Assembly: GCA_016715465.1 (NCBI GenBank)
Contig: JADKAA010000029.1
Coordinates: 1,302,001-1,366,000, forward strand
DNA length: 64,000 nt
DNA from: Saprospiraceae bacterium
GTDB lineage: Bacteria; Bacteroidota; Bacteroidia; Chitinophagales; Saprospiraceae
Direction: 5' to 3'
Shown: one piece after another, positions 42,485-49,968 of the stretch
Numbering within the stretch: position 1 is the first letter of the stretch
Layout of the letters: each line of letters opens with the position of its first letter
Translations under genes and position numbers: made by a program
Notes under the pieces: model-generated
Databases searched by the model: none
Told to the model about the DNA's origin: nothing
Seen by the model: only the letters and a program-made list of their open reading frames with translations

Positions 42485-43888
42485 TTAATAGTGGCACTTC
42501 TGACATTCCAGTCCACCGATATCCGCTACGGTCACTTTGTCCCGCTTTCCGGATTTCAATTCCTCATGCAATGAGGTATAACTGCTGTAATAAGGGTTGT
42601 CTTTGAATTTGACTTCTGTCTGTCTGTGGCAGTTTATACACCAACCCATGGACAAAGGTGATTGTTGAGCAAGAACTTCCATTTTCTCAACCGGACCATG
42701 ACAGGTTTGGCATGCGATTTTTCCGACCGCAACGTGCTGGGCATGGTTGAAATAAGCATGGTCAGGAAGATTGTGTATGCGCACCCACTCAATCGGGCCC
42801 TGAATTTTATCATCCACTTCGCTGGTCAGTGAAGAAACGATGTCTTTCCACTGGTTCCTCACGGTTGAAAGGCCTTTTTCATCCAGTGCGGTAAGGTCGT
42901 TGGCGGTCTTGTATTCCTGTTCTATCCATTGACTGAACACTGCTTTGATGCTGTCTTGTGGCCAGGAATCGTAATTTTCAATATATGTATTGGTGATGGG
43001 GTTAAATCCTATGGAAGCAAATATTTTAGAAATCTCTGCAGTTCCATATTTAGAACCTACTTTGATGGCCTTATGACAATTCATACAGGTATTGGCGGCA
43101 GGAATCACACTCTGCTTTGACCTACGAGCTCCGTCATGACAATATTGACAATCGATTTTGTTTAAGCCTGCGTGGGTTGCGTGCGAAAATTTTATAGGCT
43201 GGTCCGGCGCATAGCCCTGCTGTCTTCCCAGGTCAACTGCCCTGGTCACCGTGGTATAACCACCAAGAATGATGCCGGCAAATATCAGAAATGAAACCAT
43301 ACCCTTTGAGGTGAGTTTCTCCCAAAGTGTTTTTTCATGGTAAACCTGGCCAACCTGTGCAGCGGCCAGCTTGTTTAGGTTGCCGATAATGAGAGAAAGC
43401 ATGTAAGACAATAAAGCAAGGAAAATGGCTATGCCTGCATAAAACCAGGTATTGTCTTTTTTTACCTCGGGAGTGGCGGCGGTACCAACAGGGCTGCCAG
43501 TTTTTGGCGGATAAGTGCCATCTGTTACGCCCTGGATGTACACCAGCATGGACGCGATCTCATCGTCTGTGAGATTGGGAAATGCGGTCATCACCGTAGG
43601 CTTGTACTGGTTCCACAACTCCACTGACCTTGGATGACCTTTTTTGATCATGGCCTGAGAATTGCGAATCCAGGCATATAGATTTTCCTTACTGTCCCAT
43701 CGGCTTTCCACTCCTCCAAGCGCGGGACCTGTCAGGGCAGTTTTCATGTTTTTAGCATGACAAGCGGCACAATTTGTTGTAAACAATGTCTTACCCGCTT
43801 CAGGAGAAACTTCTGCCTGGATACTGATGCCGTAAAATAACAATAAGACTAAGGTAAGTTTCCGGAGAACTGATTTGTTAAAATCCAT
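42485..43888 (-). CDS. actA: Alternative complex III subunit ActA, multiheme cytochrome c
   Basis: The start at 43888 (MDFNKSVLRK) gives a signal peptide ending SIQAEVSP. The 467-residue product contains six CxxCH heme c sites: CAACH in an N-terminal mono-heme cytochrome c domain (residues ~20-130), then after a membrane helix (FYAGIAIFLALLSYMLSLII) and a second (GMVSFLIFAGIILGGY) CQYCH, CMNCH, CQTCH, CINCH and CQKCHY. The last five correspond to the classical pentaheme ActA; the extra N-terminal domain is fused. It collects electrons from ActB on the periplasmic side. First gene of the ACIII/oxidase operon. Confidence 0.9.
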   Translation of the reverse strand: MDFNKSVLRKLTLVLLLFYGISIQAEVSPEAGKTLFTTNCAACHAKNMKTALTGPALGGVESRWDSKENLYAWIRNSQAMIKKGHPRSVELWNQYKPTVMTAFPNLTDDEIASMLVYIQGVTDGTYPPKTGSPVGTAATPEVKKDNTWFYAGIAIFLALLSYMLSLIIGNLNKLAAAQVGQVYHEKTLWEKLTSKGMVSFLIFAGIILGGYTTVTRAVDLGRQQGYAPDQPIKFSHATHAGLNKIDCQYCHDGARRSKQSVIPAANTCMNCHKAIKVGSKYGTAEISKIFASIGFNPITNTYIENYDSWPQDSIKAVFSQWIEQEYKTANDLTALDEKGLSTVRNQWKDIVSSLTSEVDDKIQGPIEWVRIHNLPDHAYFNHAQHVAVGKIACQTCHGPVEKMEVLAQQSPLSMGWCINCHRQTEVKFKDNPYYSSYTSLHEELKSGKRDKVTVADIGGLECQKCHY

Positions 43889-43961
43889 TTTAAGTCGTCT
43901 TAAGATCTTGATTATCAAAGAAAAATACAAAGAGAATGAAAAACATCTTTTATATTTGATG

Positions 43962-43992
43962 CAAAAATATAATTTGGCGACAACTAAAACAA
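43962..43992 (-). promoter_or_regulatory. Promoter of the ACIII/oxidase operon
   Basis: On the minus strand a TTG (43992-43990), a 20-base spacer and TATTTTTG (43969-43962) match the Bacteroidota -33/-7 promoter pattern. Transcription would start about 70-75 bases before the actA ATG at 43888. Confidence 0.6.
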
Positions 43993-44080
43993 CGAATTTC
44001 AATACTCATTGTTTATTTAGACAATTTCTAAATAGACCATTATAAATGATAAAAAATTTGCCATCATTTAAAGTCTTCAA

Positions 44081-44956
44081 ATGCATGGAAGCGCCTTGTA
44101 TTCATTACCTTTGCGGATTCAAAATGTGGCTAAGTTGACAACCCCTTTTTCTCGTCTGAAATCCTTTCTTCAAAAATATCCTGTAGTAAGGCATTTACTT
44201 ATATTGGTTGCTACCATATGTGTGATTCTGATCATTGTTTTTCTCTGGCTAAATATGTACACCAACCACGGGCAAAAACTGCCGATGGTCAACTTTGTGG
44301 ATAAACACTTAGCTGACGCGATCGAAGAAGCGAACGATCATTCCTTTCACCTAATTGTGACTGACTCCGTATTTATGGTAGGCCGGCCGGGAGGCATCAT
44401 CATTGACCAGAACCCCAAATACAATGCAGAAGTTAAAGAAGGAAGAAAGGTGTACGTCACGGTGACCAAGTATGATCCTGACAAAGTGAAAGTGTCTGAA
44501 TTGCCTCTTTTATATGGTAATGACTTCAGCCAAAAGTCGGTAGAACTCAAACACCGGGGTATTTTGAGCAGGATACGCGGCAAAAAATACGATGCAGGTG
44601 ATCCCAACCACATCCTGGAAGTATATTATAAAGATCAACTCATTATTGATCAGGATATTATAAAAGGAGAAGTGCGTATCAATAAAGGTGATGAATTGGA
44701 ATTTGTGGTCAGTGACCGTGAAGGCGGGGAAATTACCATACCTGAATTGATATGTTATTCTTTGTCGGAAGCCGAGTTTGTGCTCGAACAGCACAATCTG
44801 GCCCTCGGAGAAGTGTCGGCAAAAGGTGCCATTCGCGATTCAGCTGCTGCCTACATTATAGATCAACTGCCTGCCTATGATGGCATCACTAAGATTCCCA
44901 TGCACAGTAAAATTAACATTACCGTAATATCCGGCAAGCCGGCAAAATGCAATTGA
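44081..44956 (+). CDS. PASTA-domain membrane protein
   Basis: The 291-residue protein has one membrane helix (residues ~38-58, VVRHLLILVATICVILIIVFLWL) and then extracytoplasmic PASTA repeats. Motifs are LPMVNFVDKHLADAIEEAND, GGIIIDQNPKYNAEVKEGRKVYVTVTK and IPELICYSLSEAEFVLEQHNL with IIDQLPAYDG. PASTA domains bind peptidoglycan fragments or beta-lactams in PBPs and kinases. Here no kinase domain is attached, as in other Bacteroidota PASTA proteins. The real start could be a TTG near residue 19. The rhodanese gene begins right after the stop. Confidence 0.8.
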   Translation: MHGSALYSLPLRIQNVAKLTTPFSRLKSFLQKYPVVRHLLILVATICVILIIVFLWLNMYTNHGQKLPMVNFVDKHLADAIEEANDHSFHLIVTDSVFMVGRPGGIIIDQNPKYNAEVKEGRKVYVTVTKYDPDKVKVSELPLLYGNDFSQKSVELKHRGILSRIRGKKYDAGDPNHILEVYYKDQLIIDQDIIKGEVRINKGDELEFVVSDREGGEITIPELICYSLSEAEFVLEQHNLALGEVSAKGAIRDSAAAYIIDQLPAYDGITKIPMHSKINITVISGKPAKCN

Positions 44957-44957
44957 A

Positions 44958-45266
44958 ATGAATGACATTACCGTTTCAGAACTTAAAGAGCGTTTGGACC
45001 AGGGAGAACAATTGCTGATCATCGATGTGCGTGAGCCTTTTGAATATGAAATGTACAATATAGGCGCTAAATTGATACCTCTTGGTCAACTGAACGATGC
45101 CTTACCCGCTCTTACCCCCCATAAAGACGATGAAATTATTTTGCATTGTCGCTCGGGAATGCGCAGTGCCACAGCCAAACACCTTATGGCCGACCTTGGC
45201 TTTACAAAGGTTCGTAATCTCCTGGGAGGAATGCTTGCATGGCAGGATGCCTTTGAAAAAATTTAA
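44958..45266 (+). CDS. Single-domain rhodanese-like protein
   Basis: The 102-residue protein is one rhodanese domain: LLIIDVREPFEYEMYNIGAKLIPL, then the active-site loop HCRSGMRSA with Cys64, and LLGGMLAWQDAFEKI at the end. Such proteins transfer sulfane sulfur or act as sulfur carriers in the cytoplasm; the partner cannot be named. The start lies one base after the PASTA stop codon, so the two genes are coupled. Confidence 0.88.
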   Translation: MNDITVSELKERLDQGEQLLIIDVREPFEYEMYNIGAKLIPLGQLNDALPALTPHKDDEIILHCRSGMRSATAKHLMADLGFTKVRNLLGGMLAWQDAFEKI

Positions 45267-45349
45267 CCCCACTAAATTTTATTTTACATAATACACCCAT
45301 TTGACAATAATTGGGGGTAATCCCCTATTTTTCCCATATGCCCGTCACT

Positions 45350-45357
45350 TATTTTTG
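45350..45357 (+). promoter_or_regulatory. Candidate -7 element of the ECF sigma gene (TATTTTTG)
   Basis: TATTTTTG fits TAnnTTTG and lies 21 bases before the ATG at 45379, which argues against the longer frame starting at 45301. A GGGG-TAAT-CCCC inverted repeat (45314-45325) lies 24 bases further upstream, where a regulator could bind. Confidence 0.4.
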
Positions 45358-45378
45358 TATTATCAAAAATATCAGGGC

Positions 45379-45873
45379 ATGTATTTAAATCTCGAAAAAT
45401 TTAACAGTACTTATTGCGAGAACTTCAACAAGTTGCTCAACTATCTCAAGTCCAAATGTCAGAACTCCTTTGAAGCCGAAGACATAGCTCAGGAAAGCTT
45501 TGTCAAACTGTGGCAGCACCGCGAAAAGATTGAGTCTGGCAAAGAGACGTCTTTCCTGTACACCATTGCCTATAATCTCTTTATTGACAAAAAGAGAAGA
45601 GATTCCGTACGATACCGGTTTCAACAGCACGCCCGATGTGAAGTAAACTATGAAACGCCGGAATTTAAAATCCTGAGTACCGAGTTTGACCATTATGTGC
45701 AGCAGAAAATTCAGGAAATGCCCAAGGCATCCCGGGAAGTCTTTATCATGAATAAGATCGAAAAACGAACCTACTCTGAAATTGCCGATATCATTGGCCT
45801 GTCGATCAAGTCTGTCGAAAAAAGAATGTCTGTGGCCCTTAAAACCTATAGGGAACTTAGAAAAGTATGTTGA
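45379..45873 (+). CDS. ECF-type RNA polymerase sigma factor
   Basis: From the ATG at 45379 the protein has 164 residues. It contains sigma region 2 (FEAEDIAQESFVKLWQHREK and FLYTIAYNLFIDKKRR) and region 4 with a helix-turn-helix (MPKASREVFIMNKIEKRTYSEIADIIGLSIKSVEKRMSVALKTYREL). It resembles the FecI/ECF sigma factors abundant in Bacteroidota. No FecR-type anti-sigma gene follows: the next gene is on the opposite strand, beyond a heptanucleotide repeat that starts immediately after the stop codon. Target promoters unknown. Confidence 0.85.
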   Translation: MYLNLEKFNSTYCENFNKLLNYLKSKCQNSFEAEDIAQESFVKLWQHREKIESGKETSFLYTIAYNLFIDKKRRDSVRYRFQQHARCEVNYETPEFKILSTEFDHYVQQKIQEMPKASREVFIMNKIEKRTYSEIADIIGLSIKSVEKRMSVALKTYRELRKVC

Positions 45874-45874
45874 A

Positions 45875-45915
45875 TTAGGATTTAGGATTTAGGATTTAGG
45901 ATTTAGGATTTAGGA
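45875..45915. repeat. Tandem TTAGGAT heptamer repeat
   Basis: Five perfect TTAGGAT units and a sixth 6/7 unit fill the whole gap between the sigma-factor stop codon and the next (convergent) gene. No protein reading is likely. Confidence 0.9.
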
Positions 45916-45916
45916 A

Positions 45917-47197
45917 TTAAAAACTGATGCTGTAATTGAGGCCCCTGAATGTAGGATTTACCTGACTATTGTAAATCGAACCAAACGTATAACTGAATCC
46001 AATGCCCATAAAATAATTGTAGGAGGTGGCGATCAGTCTGCGCTGGGTAAGCAGGTCGTCACGGGTAGCGTCGTATTTGGGAAGGGAAATCTGATCGTGA
46101 ACCAGCTCGTAATTTCCGCCTATGGAAAATCTAAATCCCTTGAAGATATTCCAGCTCACGGCTCCACCCAACGAAAAGTTGTTTTTATCAAAATCATTGA
46201 GGTAGTTCGACCAGTATGCACCCAGGTTGATATTGCCCCATGACTTGGTGAAGCTGGATATAAGGCTAATGGTGTGTTGTACCAGTATTTCTTCTGTCTT
46301 TAGGTATATGGTTGTGTCCCGGTAATTGAAGTATCTGGGCCCCACTGAATACCCCACTATCAGTCTTTGAGAATTGAAGTCGCTATAAGGAAGTATGCTG
46401 TACTCAATTTGCGGGGTGAGATTGGCCCTCCAATCGATATTGTCAAAAATACTCCGGGTAAAGGATGCTTGTACTCCGATGCCCCAGTATTCGCTCAATT
46501 TAGAGATATACCTTGAGAACATATCCTGGCGATCCCGTATGGCCTCAACCACTTCGGTGCTATCTGTTTCGGCGTTGAAGAAAGTAAATTTACGCCGGTT
46601 GATGGAGTTATAGATTTCAAAGATAAATTTGTCTTTTGTGGTTTCCCTGCTGATGTTGAGGCTGTTGGAAATTGAAGAATTGGCATAATTCCGATCCCCA
46701 TCAAAATAACCGGAGGACCCCACTGAAAATTGCCAAAGATTCCAAGGGTCTTTTTCTGCCTTTGCTGTACTGTTGATATCATCAGCTTTTATGGTAAGAT
46801 CCAGCTTGTCCACGTGCCCTCTGTCCACCAGATAGGGTATCAAACCCAACTGCAGGTGTTTAAGCATCTTTTTCCTTTTAATGTCATCGGTAGCCATCAC
46901 ATCATTGAAGTATGTCATGGTATCTTTCACCGCAGCCGCATTGTTTTGGGGAACAAAACAAAGCACATTCGACTGACCTCCGTTACCATTGAACTGCACA
47001 TTGGAAATGATCTGCACGTCGCACAAAAACCGGTCTCGCACAAAATCGACCGCCGTAAATTCCTTCCTGAGGTAATCCATGTCACAGAGCCAGTCCTCAT
47101 TGCATACAAGAAAGATTTTTAACTTTTGTGCAGACTGACCCGCAGAAGTGCCGAAGAAAATAAATAAGCAAGCAAATACAAAAAAGAGGTTTCTCAT
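45917..47197 (-). CDS. Predicted outer-membrane barrel protein with N-terminal domain
   Basis: The 426-residue protein has a signal peptide (residues 1-20, ending SAGQS). An N-terminal ~130-residue domain starts KLKIFLVCNEDWLCDMDYLRKEF. Then comes a barrel-like part with alternating aromatic strands (WQFSVGSSGYFDGDRNY, DKFIFEIYNSINRRKFTFF, LIVGYSVGPRYFNY) and a final strand ending LNYSISF, with the terminal Phe usual for outer-membrane barrels. I do not recognise a named family; the combination recurs in Bacteroidota. It is bounded on both sides by short tandem repeats. Confidence 0.65.
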   Translation of the reverse strand: MRNLFFVFACLFIFFGTSAGQSAQKLKIFLVCNEDWLCDMDYLRKEFTAVDFVRDRFLCDVQIISNVQFNGNGGQSNVLCFVPQNNAAAVKDTMTYFNDVMATDDIKRKKMLKHLQLGLIPYLVDRGHVDKLDLTIKADDINSTAKAEKDPWNLWQFSVGSSGYFDGDRNYANSSISNSLNISRETTKDKFIFEIYNSINRRKFTFFNAETDSTEVVEAIRDRQDMFSRYISKLSEYWGIGVQASFTRSIFDNIDWRANLTPQIEYSILPYSDFNSQRLIVGYSVGPRYFNYRDTTIYLKTEEILVQHTISLISSFTKSWGNINLGAYWSNYLNDFDKNNFSLGGAVSWNIFKGFRFSIGGNYELVHDQISLPKYDATRDDLLTQRRLIATSYNYFMGIGFSYTFGSIYNSQVNPTFRGLNYSISF

Positions 47198-47198
47198 A

Positions 47199-47233
47199 TT
47201 AATGGTTAATGGTTAAGGATTAATGGTTAAGGA
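47199..47233. repeat. Short GGTTAA/GGATTAAT tandem repeats
   Basis: The gap between two minus-strand genes consists of TTAATGGT followed by two near-perfect copies of the 14-mer TAATGGTTAAGGAT. It resembles in composition the TTAGGAT array on the other side of the 45917-47197 gene. Confidence 0.8.
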
Positions 47234-49177
47234 TTAATTGATTTGCCTTGTTTTTATGAAGGAGGGACTGATACTTATTCCCGTCATTTTTTTCATCATG
47301 GCCGCATATTTTTTAATGTCGCTTGCATCTACTTCCATGCCATCAACGGTCATATATTGTTGATTCCATAGGATGCTGTATCTCAACTTGTTTTTAATGT
47401 AGCCATCTGCTATAAGCGTTTTGTCGAGCCAGGCATCAAAAGCAGCTTCCTTTGCCCTGCGGTCCATTTCATCAGCATTGATGCCTTCCGGCATATCTGA
47501 CTCAGCATACGAGTACGATGTAGTGATTCCTGCGTTATGTTGCGGCTGGCTCTGCTTGTTTGGCCCGGAGATTCTTTCTTCGAGGGTATTGCCTTCTTCA
47601 TCTAATATTACTTCAAAAGAGATGCCGGTGTCGCCTTTGAATTTTTTACCAGACACCTTTTCATACAACTTTGCATATTGCTGATGGATAGCGGAGGACA
47701 AGATGATGTCATTCACTACCATGTTTCTATGGCTAAAATGGATTTGGTTCATGGACGTGAACGACAATAATTTATCCTTTTTCATTTGCTCGATAAAGGC
47801 ATTATAAAGAGCTGCATCTTCTGGTTCGTGCGCTTCAGCAGGTGAGGCGGGTGGTTCAGTATCCTGCCTTTCGAGGAGGATGTCTGTGATCAGTCGTTCA
47901 AACCGGGAAATATCACTTCCGGCTATTTCCAGGCCATTGAGGTTAAATGAGACTACATGTCGATTTGCCACCACCATGACCACATCGTGCACATGGTCTG
48001 AATAATTGTAGGTGCCATCCATGACCTCAAATTCAATTTCAAGTGAGTCAACCACATTTTCATTTATATACTTTAAAAATCTGGGATCTCCGGCAAGTTG
48101 CATGTTTGCAGGAAGGCAATGTGCAGCATTGTCCAGGGGTGTCGCCGCCATGGCTACCCACCACACCAGTAAAAAAATGACCATACCCGCAAAACCTTTT
48201 TCCCAGGCATTGATGGCCCTGGAAGATTGTTTGAGCATACGATTCACCCTGATGAAAAGCTGACTTCTTTTTTCAGTGCCCGCAAAAGCCATGGCCAGTC
48301 TGGGTGAGTACATGGCCATTTCCTGTACTGCTACCAATGATTTGGCATATTTGATCGGACTTCCCGTGAAACCAATGGCGAGATCGTCACAACAATGTTC
48401 GCGTTCCAACCGGATCTGACTGGACAACCACCACAAGGCGGGATGGAAATAATACAGAGACTCCACCAGGTTGATGAAAATATTCAACAGGTAATCATTC
48501 CGGGAAATGTGTGCCAACTCATGTGCCAATATGGCTTCCACTTCATCCGGATTAAGCCGGTTGATGGCTCCCAACGGAAACAGGATCATGGGTTTCAAGT
48601 GTCCAATGACGATGGGTGTCCTTACCAGGGCGCTTTCTACGATGTCAATGGTTTTATGGATGTGAAGTTTTTTTGCAATGACCGACATTGTGTTTTCCCA
48701 GTATGATTCTACGGGAAAATTCATGTTGTTTCTCAGGTAAAATACATACCCGACATTGCCAATGAGTCGCAACAAGGCAAGCACCATGCCCACCAGCCAT
48801 ACCAATACGATGAAGTAAATGTGCTCATTGACATAAATACTTACTCTTTGAATGGTCCATGTTCCCATTGTTTCTCCTTTATTGGCCAGGTCATCCAGTG
48901 CATTCAGACTGGAAATGCCCGAAATTTCATTCACGCCGGCATTGACCATTACTCCTGCAGACGAGTTGAAATAATATATAAAGGTGGACAAAGAGGCCAG
49001 GAGTATCATAGCCATAGCTGCAAGAAGAATCCGGTAGCGGGCCGTTGCTGATTGGTTTTGCAGGCCGGCCTGGGCAATCGCGGCAATGAGGACAATGACC
49101 ATAATCTGCCAGGTAGCGTGGGTAACTGTCCAGGCAAGCGAATAATACAATGGATTGATGAAATTGAATAGGACCAT
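47234..49177 (-). CDS. BlaR1-type M56 metallopeptidase/sensor
   Basis: The 647-residue protein has four N-terminal membrane helices (residues ~15-40, 48-68, 118-140 and one near 315). Between the third and fourth lies the cytoplasmic M56 zinc-peptidase domain: HELAH at 219-223 (AILAHELAHISRND) and the downstream LEREHCCDDLA. The C-terminal ~300 residues are extracytoplasmic and unlike the penicillin-binding sensor of BlaR1, so the signal sensed is unknown. In the known system the M56 protease is activated by a signal and leads to cleavage of the BlaI-type repressor. The blaI-like gene lies 12 bases upstream in the same operon. Confidence 0.85.
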   Translation of the reverse strand: MVLFNFINPLYYSLAWTVTHATWQIMVIVLIAAIAQAGLQNQSATARYRILLAAMAMILLASLSTFIYYFNSSAGVMVNAGVNEISGISSLNALDDLANKGETMGTWTIQRVSIYVNEHIYFIVLVWLVGMVLALLRLIGNVGYVFYLRNNMNFPVESYWENTMSVIAKKLHIHKTIDIVESALVRTPIVIGHLKPMILFPLGAINRLNPDEVEAILAHELAHISRNDYLLNIFINLVESLYYFHPALWWLSSQIRLEREHCCDDLAIGFTGSPIKYAKSLVAVQEMAMYSPRLAMAFAGTEKRSQLFIRVNRMLKQSSRAINAWEKGFAGMVIFLLVWWVAMAATPLDNAAHCLPANMQLAGDPRFLKYINENVVDSLEIEFEVMDGTYNYSDHVHDVVMVVANRHVVSFNLNGLEIAGSDISRFERLITDILLERQDTEPPASPAEAHEPEDAALYNAFIEQMKKDKLLSFTSMNQIHFSHRNMVVNDIILSSAIHQQYAKLYEKVSGKKFKGDTGISFEVILDEEGNTLEERISGPNKQSQPQHNAGITTSYSYAESDMPEGINADEMDRRAKEAAFDAWLDKTLIADGYIKNKLRYSILWNQQYMTVDGMEVDASDIKKYAAMMKKMTGISISPSFIKTRQIN

Positions 49178-49189
49178 GTTCAGCTTGTT

Positions 49190-49576
49190 TTACAGGTTTT
49201 GATTTTGGTTTTCAAATTCAGAAATGATGGCTTTGATCTTTTGGATTTCGTCAAGATTGGTATCGCCGTCTCCGAGCATACGAAGTACCAAAGAAGAAGC
49301 GGAGCCTCTGAAAGTAGAGGCTACAAATTCATCCAGCAGACTTTTTTGCGTGGTTTCTTCAGCGAGGGCAGCTTTGTAATAGTGGGTCCGCTCTTCGATG
49401 ACTCGGTCGAGCATATTTTTATCCATCATGAGTTGCATGGTCTTCAAGGTGGAGGTATATCCTACTTCCCGGTGTTCGTTGATTTTATCGTTTACAAAAC
49501 GAACGGTGCAGAGGCCATTAGCCCAGAGGACTTGAAGAATTTCGAGTTCAGAATCTGTGGGTAAGGTGTATGACAT
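49190..49576 (-). CDS. BlaI/MecI-family transcriptional repressor
   Basis: The 128-residue protein has the BlaI/MecI winged-helix domain (TDSELEILQVLWANGLCTVRFVNDKI...VGYTSTLKTMQLMMDKNML) and a C-terminal dimerisation helix region. It should bind as a dimer to the three TACGA-N6-TCGTA sites just upstream of its own start and repress its operon with the M56 peptidase. Target genes elsewhere are unknown. Beta-lactam resistance is not implied, since the sensor domain of the partner is different. Confidence 0.9.
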   Translation of the reverse strand: MSYTLPTDSELEILQVLWANGLCTVRFVNDKINEHREVGYTSTLKTMQLMMDKNMLDRVIEERTHYYKAALAEETTQKSLLDEFVASTFRGSASSLVLRMLGDGDTNLDEIQKIKAIISEFENQNQNL

Positions 49577-49582
49577 AAGTAC

Positions 49583-49598
49583 TACGATTAAATTCGTA
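49583..49598 (-). promoter_or_regulatory. BlaI-type operator 1
   Basis: TACGATTAAATTCGTA is a 16-bp palindrome (TACGA-N6-TCGTA) seven bases upstream of the ATG at 49576, covering the region just after the -7 box. Confidence 0.75.
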
Positions 49599-49599
49599 A

Positions 49600-49629
49600 C
49601 AAAGGTACGATATAAATCGTAGGTTCAAA
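49600..49629 (-). promoter_or_regulatory. Promoter of the blaI-like/M56 operon
   Basis: On the minus strand TTTG (49629-49626), an 18-base spacer and TACCTTTG (49607-49600) match the Bacteroidota -33/-7 consensus. Operator 2 fills almost the entire spacer, which predicts repression by steric blocking of sigma binding. Confidence 0.7.
49606..49621 (-). promoter_or_regulatory. BlaI-type operator 2
   Basis: TACGATATAAATCGTA, a 16-bp palindrome centred 23 bp from operator 1 and located between the -33 and -7 elements. Confidence 0.75.
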
Positions 49630-49637
49630 GTTTTTGC

Positions 49638-49653
49638 TACGATTTTTTTCGTA
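49638..49653 (-). promoter_or_regulatory. BlaI-type operator 3
   Basis: TACGATTTTTTTCGTA, with the same TACGA-N6-TCGTA arms, centred 32 bp from operator 2 and upstream of the -33 element. The rest of the divergent region (49654-49968) is AT-rich and holds nothing I can name. Confidence 0.65.
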
Positions 49654-49968
49654 CCCTGGCAGAATTTTATGGAATAAACCGGTATAAGTTGACAAAATAT
49701 ATCACAATTAATTGATTATTAATTAATATTATATACATGTTATTGCCGGCTCAGATCTTTAATTTTGCATTTTCAGTTAGCCAATTCATTCTATCCATTA
49801 GGCTGAGCAATTTTTAAAGCAAAATTATTTAGGCAAATGAAATGGTATGAATATAGATTGGTTATCCTTCCTTTATAAAATTAGCCAAATCCTGGTCATC
49901 CCGGCTGATGATCGAGGTTAATAAATCCAAAAGCGCAGCAATAATGCATTAATTTTCAATTAAAACAG

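Noticed and set aside
45875..45915. Possible CRISPR or telomere-like array
   Set aside because: The unit is only 7 bp with no spacers, and the site is internal to the chromosome segment.
47234..49576. Beta-lactam resistance cassette
   Set aside because: The repressor and M56 protease are present, but there is no penicillin-binding sensor domain and no beta-lactamase next to them; the class C-like hydrolase at 5250 is far away and lacks the operator.
49744..49768. Promoter for the pyruvate kinase-like gene (TTG...TAATTTTG)
   Set aside because: The spacer is only 14 bases and the box is 200 bases from the start codon.
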